13,535 bases of DNA from Candidatus Caccocola faecipullorum (GTDB lineage Bacteria; Synergistota; Synergistia; Synergistales; Synergistaceae), in NCBI GenBank assembly GCA_018716365.1, contig DVKA01000052.1, positions 1-13,535 on the forward strand, read 5' to 3'. Below are positions 1 to 4,920 of this stretch, one piece after another (positions within the stretch are counted from its first letter, which is position 1; each line of letters opens with the position of its first letter). The translations under genes and the position numbers were made by a program. The notes beneath the pieces are model-generated. The model was not told the DNA's origin and made no database searches. It saw only the letters and a program-made list of their open reading frames with translations.

Positions 1-711
1 GCGCGCGGCGCGGACTATTTTATAGCGGCGCACCTCGGCCTCGGCCTGCCCACTGGATGCGTATGCAGCGGCACCGGCGGCTTCCTCTGCTCCACGAAGT
101 TCGACGCGGAGTTCACCGGACGCGCGGCTCACGCGGGCGGAGAGCCGGAGCGCGGGCGCAACGCGCTGCTCGCCTCGGCGCAGGCGGCGCTTGCCATACA
201 CTCAATCGCGCCGCATTCCGGCGGCGTCATGCGCGTCAACGTCGGCGCGCTGTACGCGGGCGAGGGGCGCAACGTCGTGCCGCCGCACGCTCTGATGAAG
301 ATAGAGACGCGCGGCGAAAACAATGAGGTCGCCGCTTACGCCTACGAACGCGCGGTACAGTCGCTGAAAGGTGCGGCGCAGATGTACGGCGCGGAACTTT
401 CCGTAAAGAAACAGGGCGAGACGATAACGGCGGAGAGCGACGAAAAGCTCGCGAAGCTTGTAGCGGACGAGGCCGCTTCCATCCCCGGTGTGACGAAGAC
501 GACGCTTTACAGAAAAATGCCCGGCAGCGACGACGCCTGCTGGTTTATGCGCGAAACGCAGCAAAGCGGCGGCCTCGCGGCATATATATGTGTTGGTGCG
601 GACACCGCGGCGGGACATCACAACGGAGCCTTCGACTTCGACGAAGCGGCGCTGCCCATAGCGCTCGAAACATTACACAGAGCGGTCATGCGTATAAATA
701 GGGCGTTATAG
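1..711 (+). CDS. AbgA-like M20 family amidohydrolase, C-terminal part (5' end outside window)
   Basis: The reading frame is open from the first base to a TAG at 709-711, giving the last 236 residues of a protein normally about 430 long. It resembles AbgA, subunit A of p-aminobenzoyl-glutamate hydrolase, and related M20D metallo-amidohydrolases that cleave N-acyl or aminoacyl amides in the cytoplasm. The visible part starts in the catalytic domain and contains the inserted dimerisation domain, with the AHAGGEPERGRNAL segment near residues 46-59 and the NVGALYAGEGRNVVPPHAL stretch near 79-97. The catalytic domain then resumes with GSDDACWFM and the AAGHHNGAFDFDE signature, whose histidine is the usual C-terminal metal ligand. 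The first zinc ligands lie upstream, outside the window. The family is clear; the substrate (aminobenzoyl-glutamate, another dipeptide or an acylated amino acid) cannot be told from this fragment. No convincing terminator follows the stop codon. Confidence 0.9.
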   Translation, partial: ARGADYFIAAHLGLGLPTGCVCSGTGGFLCSTKFDAEFTGRAAHAGGEPERGRNALLASAQAALAIHSIAPHSGGVMRVNVGALYAGEGRNVVPPHALMKIETRGENNEVAAYAYERAVQSLKGAAQMYGAELSVKKQGETITAESDEKLAKLVADEAASIPGVTKTTLYRKMPGSDDACWFMRETQQSGGLAAYICVGADTAAGHHNGAFDFDEAALPIALETLHRAVMRINRAL

Positions 712-758
712 TAGATTATAATAATTTGCCAACATAAGAGAGACAACGTTATCCCGTC

Positions 759-779
759 ATGCCGCGCTTGACGCGGCAT
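759..779. repeat. REP-like palindrome A
   Basis: ATGCCGCG and CGCGGCAT flank a 5-base loop, giving an 8-bp perfect stem. It is preceded by CGTC and resembles the dispersed 'CGTCATxCCGCG' palindromes found between genes in many bacteria. A related copy lies at 1127-1161. Confidence 0.7.
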
Positions 780-967
780 CTAGCGTCGTAAAATACCGTA
801 ACGTATGGGAGTTAGAGACACTTCATCGGCGACAACGCCGCCGATGCTAGGAACGGCCTAAAGAGTTTTTTATGTCCGCTTCGCGGGCAGGCCGTTCCGT
901 CGCAAGCGCGGGGCGACGGTAAGGGGGCGGCGTTCCCCTACCGTCGTCCTGAGATGCCTCTGCTCAG

Positions 968-997
968 CGACGCGCAGCGCGGTTCGCGCAAGCGGAC
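968..997. repeat. 30-base direct repeat, copy 1
   Basis: Identical over 30 bases to 1049-1078 (begins CGACGCGCAGCG, ends CAAGCGGAC). The copies are 81 bases apart, too few and too far apart for a CRISPR array. Confidence 0.85.
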
Positions 998-1048
998 GCT
1001 ATCAATTTTCCTCAGCGCTGCGCTAGTGCAAGGCGCGCTTTGCCCTGC

Positions 1049-1078
1049 CGACGCGCAGCGCGGTTCGCGCAAGCGGAC
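1049..1078. repeat. 30-base direct repeat, copy 2
   Basis: Second copy of the 968-997 repeat. Its last bases continue into AAGCGGACATAAAA (1071-1084), which is the exact inverted copy of 868-881, so this repeat also belongs to a larger inverted arrangement. Confidence 0.85.
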
Positions 1079-1126
1079 ATAAAAGTATAGCCGCTTAAAT
1101 TAAGACAGAAACGACAAAAACTCGTC

Positions 1127-1161
1127 ATTCCGCGCGCCGGCGTAAGCCGGCGACGCGGAAT
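1127..1161. repeat. REP-like palindrome B with extended stem
   Basis: ATTCCGCG plus CGCCGGC pair with GCCGGCG plus CGCGGAAT around a GTAA loop, leaving one bulged A: 15 base pairs in 35 bases. It is preceded by the same CGTC as palindrome A. Neither strand has a T-tract after it, so it is a repeat rather than a terminator. Confidence 0.75.
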
Positions 1162-1342
1162 CCAGTTGTCCAAACCCCCATAAGTTACGGTATTTAACGC
1201 ACTGTGCCTCGCGTCATCGGCGACAACGCCGCCGCCCCGAGAATTATCTGCGCCGCCTGCCCCGGAAATTTTCTGTCTAAGGGAATCTCCACAATAGAAC
1301 AAAACCGCTTGCTTTATGAGGCTGCATGAATATCCGCGGGAG

Positions 1343-1367
1343 GTCCCCGACAGAAAATTTCGGGGAC
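1343..1367. repeat. Perfect 8-bp hairpin GTCCCCGA...TCGGGGAC
   Basis: GTCCCCGA (1343-1350) and TCGGGGAC (1360-1367) pair around a 9-base loop. The loop and half-stem sequence GACAGAAAATTT (1349-1360) has an inverted copy at 1266-1277, so two alternative structures exclude each other. No T-tract follows on either strand. Confidence 0.6.
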
Positions 1368-1453
1368 GACGGGAAGGGGGCGACGGTGAGGAAACGCCGG
1401 TAAGGGGACGGCGGCTGTGCGGGCGGCGTGGGTTGCCTTGGATTGGGGAAGGG

Positions 1454-1483
1454 AAAAGCCGGAGTGGGGAGGCCACTCCGGCT
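1454..1483 (-). terminator. Intrinsic terminator of the ompH-adhesin operon
   Basis: Read on the minus strand, AGCCGGAGTGG pairs perfectly with CCACTCCGGCT (11 bp, 5-base loop). A short T run then C-rich sequence follows. It lies about 45 bases past the adhesin stop codon. The T-tract is short (four), so it is probably efficient only because the stem is strong. Confidence 0.8.
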
Positions 1484-1526
1484 CAGTCTATGCTCCGCGC
1501 ATGGCGGAGAGGGACAGACTGCTGTG

Positions 1527-3905
1527 TTATTTGCTCTTTGCGTCAAGGCGGACTTTGAGGGCCGCGTTCTCGGCTTTGAGCTCGTGCAGGGCCTGACGTA
1601 CTTCAGCGAGCTGCGCCTGGACTTCGTTCATATCCTTCGGGGCGAGGGCTTTCTTCTTGTCTCCGCCTCTGCCGACGGTGAAGCTGATACCAGCGCGGCC
1701 CATGAGGTCGCCGTCGGAGCAGATCGACGCGCCGAGGTTGAACAGAACGTTCTCGCGCACGTAGTGGAATACGCCGACCGCGACCGCGTATTCGTCACGG
1801 TATGTGCCTATCGCGGCGGAGAGCGTCGTCGGCTCATAGGGGTTGTAGTCGATCGGGTGCAGGCCGGAGAGAGCCGCGGCGTGCGCGCCGACGATGTTGA
1901 TGCTTTCCTGCAGCTGGTCCATGCGCTTGTAGGCCTGCCAGAGCTGGTTGCCCGTCACCGCGTCCGTGCTTCCCATGTAGACGCCGCCGTCCGCGAGGCC
2001 GGTGAGCCTTCCGGCTCCGCCCATGTTGAGGGTGTTCGATACGCCGTCGTAGGTCATGCTTCCGACCTTCATGGCGTTCTCCCTGAAGTAGGCGCTGTTG
2101 TTGTTGATCGAGACGGACCCGTTGTTGATGACCGTGCCGTTTGTACCGCCGACCGTTATCTGGTTGTCAACGGTTACCGTGCCGCCGTCGATGACGGTCT
2201 GGTCGCCTTTTGTTGAGGCGAACGTTCCCTTCTGTCCGTCGATACTTGTCGTGCCGTTGGCGTTGGTGAAGGTGCCGGTTCCTTTGTCGATTACGGTCTG
2301 GTTGTCGCCCGTGCCGACGGTCACCGTGCCGGCAGTCCCGTCGATGACGGTCTGGTTCTCGCCTGTGCCGACGGTCACCGTGCCGGCAGTCCCGTCGATT
2401 ACGGTCTTGTTGTCGCCCGTGCCGACGGTCACCGTGTCGCCGTCGATTACGGTCTGCTTGCCGTCCGTGCCGACGGTGACTTTGTCATTGGCGGTTATGG
2501 TGTCGGCTGTTACGCTGTCAAACTTCGGGTTGTCGGAGACGCTGATGCTTAGGTCCGCGTCGCCGTCGGTGGCGCCGTCTCCGACGATTACTTCGATGTT
2601 GCTTCCGGCCTCAACGTTGAGGGAGCCGCCGGGCTTTACGGTGCTGCTGCCGTTGCCTGTGCCCGGAGTGCCTGTGCCGCCGGTTCCGTCCGCGCCGTTG
2701 ATGTCCCAACCCTCTGCGAGCTTTTCGATGGCGGCTGCAACGTTGGTGTACTCCGTGCCGTTGATCTCAACGCGGAAATCGCCGATCGTTATGCCGCCTG
2801 TGTAGTCCACGCCGAGTTCGCGCGCGATGGATCGAGCGAGGCTGTAAAGCTGCGCGCCGTTGACCGCGTGTGTGCTTGTCGCGTTTACGTCTCCGGCGGC
2901 TACATTGCCGATTTGAACCCGGTCTCCGCTGTTGTCGGTGAGCGTCAGTTCGTTTTTGTGCCCCGTCGTGTATTTCACGGCGTTCGCGTCGAGGTCGTCA
3001 ATGTCATCGTCTATCGCGGTGAACACATCCTGGACGGTCGTCGTGGTCGCCGGGGCATCGTCTCTGTACTTGAATCCTTTGTTGGTTATCGCGCCGTTCG
3101 TCGAGTTGACTTCCGCTATGGGGTTGCCGTCAGCGTCGGTGCCGAATATGCCGAGCGTATCGTTGAGCTGGCCGACGTTCACGGCATCGGTGTCGGCCCG
3201 GCCCGCGGCCATGTTGACGAGGCGGCGCTGGGTAAGACTACTACCGATTGAAACTACATAGTTTTCTGTCGCATTTGATCCGGAACCCAGCGCGATTGAG
3301 CCGCTAACCCCTTCCCTAACAGCTGCATTCTTGCCGATGGCTACGGATTCATTAGCTCCGGAGGTATTATTGCCCACTTGGGCATAGTCTCCGATTGCGA
3401 TAGAGTATTGGCCATATGCTTTCGCTTGGCGGCCGACCGCGACAGAGTAGCCGCCCGTCGCGCCGGCAGTTTCGCCGAGTGCGATTGAGGATTCGCCATT
3501 TGCTTTCGCATAGCTGCCGACCGCGACAGATCTGCTATTAGCATCTGTGTCAAAGCCTAAAGCGACTGATTTCTCGCCCGCCGCGTTGGCAGCTGCGCCG
3601 AGTGCGATTGAGGATTCCCCCTCCGCCTGTGCGCCCGTGCCTACTGCAGTGGCAAATTGGGCGTTCGCCGTTGTTTGCATCGGGAGGGGGGCTGGGTAAC
3701 TGGAGCCTATTGCAATTGAACTCGTCCCCTGCGCTTCCGACCCCTTGCCTATTGCTATAGCCGGCGTATCAGATGTGCCATTGTCAGCAGGAACAGTTCC
3801 GTTTATCGGAACATATTCTTCCGCCAACGCCGGAGCCGACTGGAAGGCGAGCGATACGGCGAGCGCGAAAGCTAAAAATTTTGCATAAGATCTTGTTCTT
3901 CTCAT
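1527..3905 (-). CDS. Trimeric autotransporter adhesin (YadA-like)
   Basis: This 792-residue protein is a surface adhesin of the type V-c secretion family, which trimerises and exports itself through a C-terminal barrel. Residues 1-28 are a signal peptide ending ALA|EE. Residues about 48-225 are a YadA-type head of SxAIGxxA repeats (SIAIGS, SIALGA, SVALGF, SVAVGS and others). A neck, RLVNMAAGRADTDAVNVGQL, spans 228-247 and a second, VAAGDVNATSTHAVNGAQL, about 335-353. A Gly/Thr-rich linker (406-425), an 18-residue tandem-repeat stalk (475-544) and a coiled coil at 650-669 precede the four-strand YadA anchor (about 670-745). Unusually, 47 residues follow the anchor, rich in Lys/Glu/Ala with heptads (AEVRQALHELKAENAALKVRL). 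AAGGAGAGG at 3913-3921 supports this start. The ligand is unknown. Confidence 0.93.
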   Translation of the reverse strand: MRRTRSYAKFLAFALAVSLAFQSAPALAEEYVPINGTVPADNGTSDTPAIAIGKGSEAQGTSSIAIGSSYPAPLPMQTTANAQFATAVGTGAQAEGESSIALGAAANAAGEKSVALGFDTDANSRSVAVGSYAKANGESSIALGETAGATGGYSVAVGRQAKAYGQYSIAIGDYAQVGNNTSGANESVAIGKNAAVREGVSGSIALGSGSNATENYVVSIGSSLTQRRLVNMAAGRADTDAVNVGQLNDTLGIFGTDADGNPIAEVNSTNGAITNKGFKYRDDAPATTTTVQDVFTAIDDDIDDLDANAVKYTTGHKNELTLTDNSGDRVQIGNVAAGDVNATSTHAVNGAQLYSLARSIARELGVDYTGGITIGDFRVEINGTEYTNVAAAIEKLAEGWDINGADGTGGTGTPGTGNGSSTVKPGGSLNVEAGSNIEVIVGDGATDGDADLSISVSDNPKFDSVTADTITANDKVTVGTDGKQTVIDGDTVTVGTGDNKTVIDGTAGTVTVGTGENQTVIDGTAGTVTVGTGDNQTVIDKGTGTFTNANGTTSIDGQKGTFASTKGDQTVIDGGTVTVDNQITVGGTNGTVINNGSVSINNNSAYFRENAMKVGSMTYDGVSNTLNMGGAGRLTGLADGGVYMGSTDAVTGNQLWQAYKRMDQLQESINIVGAHAAALSGLHPIDYNPYEPTTLSAAIGTYRDEYAVAVGVFHYVRENVLFNLGASICSDGDLMGRAGISFTVGRGGDKKKALAPKDMNEVQAQLAEVRQALHELKAENAALKVRLDAKSK
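2274..2483 (-). repeat. 54-base tandem repeat in the adhesin stalk
   Basis: Three nearly identical 54-base units (2382-2435, 2328-2381, 2274-2327), plus a shorter divergent 48-base one at 2436-2483, encode 18-residue repeats of the form TVTVGTGDNxTVIDGTAG. Near identity at DNA level suggests recent duplication, and unit number could vary by slippage or recombination, changing stalk length in frame. Confidence 0.85.
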
Positions 3906-3932
3906 TTTGCTGCCTCTCCTTCTTTTGCTTTT

Positions 3933-4394
3933 TTACTTCTTCTTCGCGAAATCGATTTTCACTCTGTTGAGACGTTTCAGTATCTCGCGGCTCACGTCCG
4001 CGTCGGGCTTGAAGCCGAGCGCCGAACCCGCCGGGACTACGACGGTCACCCCCTCTTTGTTTGCCTTGAGCCATCCGGCGACGGCCTTGCGGACCTCTTC
4101 CGCCATCAGCCCCGATACGCGGCTGTATTCCGCGTTGAACTGCGCGTTGAGCTCCGCCTGCTTCTGCGCAGTCTTCTGCGCCGCGTCTTTGTCCTTTGAC
4201 GCGGATTTGGCGAAGGCGGCGAGCTCGTCGTTCAGCGATTTCCGCAGGTTGTCGATGTACTGCTGTCCTTCCTTGCCGGGGACGCTCCTCTCTATCACGC
4301 GCGCCACGTCCACAACGGCGACCTCCCCGAAGGCCGGGGCGGCAAGAGCGCAAAAGGCCAACAGCAGCGCTGCAGCTAATTTTGCAAAACGCAT
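3933..4394 (-). CDS. OmpH/Skp-family periplasmic chaperone
   Basis: The 153-residue protein has a signal peptide (residues 1-23, hydrophobic LAAALLLAFCALAAPAFG). Its mature start EVAVVDVARVIERSVPGKEG is typical of OmpH/Skp. A long Lys/Ala/Gln-rich helical segment (about 48-95) follows, then a C-terminal strand-forming part ending DVSREILKRLNRVKIDFAKKK. Skp trimers hold unfolded outer-membrane proteins in the periplasm with helical tentacles. Length and order of parts match the family (about 150-170 residues). It lies 27 bases upstream of the adhesin in the same direction. It is therefore probably co-transcribed and may be a dedicated chaperone for it rather than the general housekeeping Skp, which usually sits next to bamA. 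A GGAAG sequence about 10 bases before ATG serves as ribosome binding site. Confidence 0.88.
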   Translation of the reverse strand: MRFAKLAAALLLAFCALAAPAFGEVAVVDVARVIERSVPGKEGQQYIDNLRKSLNDELAAFAKSASKDKDAAQKTAQKQAELNAQFNAEYSRVSGLMAEEVRKAVAGWLKANKEGVTVVVPAGSALGFKPDADVSREILKRLNRVKIDFAKKK

Positions 4395-4422
4395 CGTTTA
4401 AATCTTCCTTTCGTTGGTTTTC

Positions 4423-4480
4423 AAAAAAAATCGACGGGCGGCGCTCAGGACGCGAAGCCCGGCGGCGCTAGCCGTCGTCG
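4423..4480 (-). terminator. Intrinsic terminator or attenuator just upstream of ompH
   Basis: On the minus strand CGACG, GGC and GCGC pair with GCGC, GCC and CGTCG with small internal loops (4480-4432). A run of eight T (4430-4423) follows. It ends only 28 bases before the ompH ATG, so transcripts starting farther upstream would have to read through it to express ompH and the adhesin. Confidence 0.6.
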
Positions 4481-4623
4481 AAGTACGGAAGGTACTGCCC
4501 GCCTGCACGGCTCGCCGCAGCGACGGCGCAGGCGCGCCTGCCGGAGGGCGGCGATGTTGGATTCGGATGGCTGCAAAGCAGGGAGGGCCGGCAGAATGTA
4601 CATTTGCATGTTTTTCTTTCCAT
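4468..4623 (-). CDS. Possible 51-residue Cys-rich small protein or leader peptide
   Basis: I do not recognise this short frame and call it tentatively. It runs from ATG at 4623 to TAG at 4468-4470; in-frame ATGs at 4644 and 4647 and a TTG at 4674 are alternative starts. Cysteines cluster at 6, 8, 11 and 17 (KTCKCTFC...LLC), with another at 32, recalling half of a zinc-binding knuckle. The C-terminus is GGQYLPYFDDG. A purine-rich GGGAGTGGAAGG precedes the ATG. Codon use is GC-rich at third positions as in neighbouring genes. A promoter candidate lies at 4687-4715, and the stop codon sits at the foot of a hairpin followed by eight T. It could be a stand-alone small protein, a leader peptide controlling ompH, a degraded zinc ribbon, or chance. 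Confidence 0.35.
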   Translation of the reverse strand: MERKTCKCTFCRPSLLCSHPNPTSPPSGRRACAVAAASRAGGQYLPYFDDG

Positions 4624-4686
4624 TCGCCTTCCACTCCCTTCCATCATATTTGTTCTGCTGCCCTCAATGCTCAATGCGATGACTAA

Positions 4687-4715
4687 ATTCTATCGGCGGC
4701 AGGTGCAATTAACAA
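4687..4715 (-). promoter_or_regulatory. Candidate sigma-70 promoter upstream of the Cys-rich ORF and ompH
   Basis: On the minus strand TTGTTA (4715-4710) and TAGAAT (4692-4687) are separated by 17 bases, matching the -35 and -10 consensus at 4 and 5 of 6 positions. Start would be near 4680, leaving about 285 bases of leader before ompH. Confidence 0.5.
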
Positions 4716-4780
4716 CGGAGTTGGAGGCTAAACCCCCTCTAAACCCCCTTTTTTACGCCTTTAGGGGGGCGGCTCAGATG

Positions 4781-4809
4781 TTACGCCCCCTCTTCTGCTG
4801 ATATATAAT
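4781..4809 (+). promoter_or_regulatory. Candidate promoter of the MalT-like regulator
   Basis: A perfect TATAAT at 4804-4809 lies in a locally AT-rich stretch, 17 bases after a poor -35 (TTACGC, 4781-4786). The weak -35 suggests need for an activator. The 5' leader would be about 105 bases. Just upstream, 4744-4768 has CCCCCT/AGGGGG complementarity of unclear meaning. Confidence 0.45.
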
Positions 4810-4920
4810 TGATATTGATGTTGTCTGATTTTTGTTGTTTTCGGCGGTGGTCCGTATGTTCTGTTTGATTTTCTGCTTTATCCGGGCGGGCGGTTCCGTC
4901 TTCGCAGGAGGCGGCGCGCG

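Larger units (their letters stand above)
712..1526. repeat. Non-coding interval of palindromic and dispersed repeat elements
   Basis: No credible gene lies in these ~815 bases; the open frames across 1012-1558 have no family resemblance and poor codon use. The interval contains REP-like hairpins at 759-779, 824-846, 850-898, 914-946, 1127-1161 and 1343-1367. A perfect 30-base direct repeat sits at 968-997 and 1049-1078. A 21-base motif (TCATCGGCGACAACGCCGCCG) occurs at 823-843 and 1214-1234. A 19-base motif at 791-809 reappears inverted with one mismatch at 1177-1195, and a 14-base inverted pair lies at 868-881 and 1071-1084. It looks like an accretion of short non-autonomous palindromic elements between two gene blocks. 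It also separates the + strand amidohydrolase from the converging adhesin operon. Confidence 0.75.

Noticed and set aside
968..1078. Possible CRISPR array
   Set aside because: Only two copies of a 30-base repeat with a 51-base interval that itself contains related sequence; no further units and no cas genes.
1428..2216. 262-codon plus-strand open frame across the terminator into the adhesin gene
   Set aside because: Runs antisense to the YadA anchor and stalk and through the operon terminator; the product has no recognisable features.
4744..4768. CCCCCT...AGGGGG as a terminator
   Set aside because: Only six base pairs with a 13-base loop and no T-tract after it on either strand; left as unexplained complementarity.
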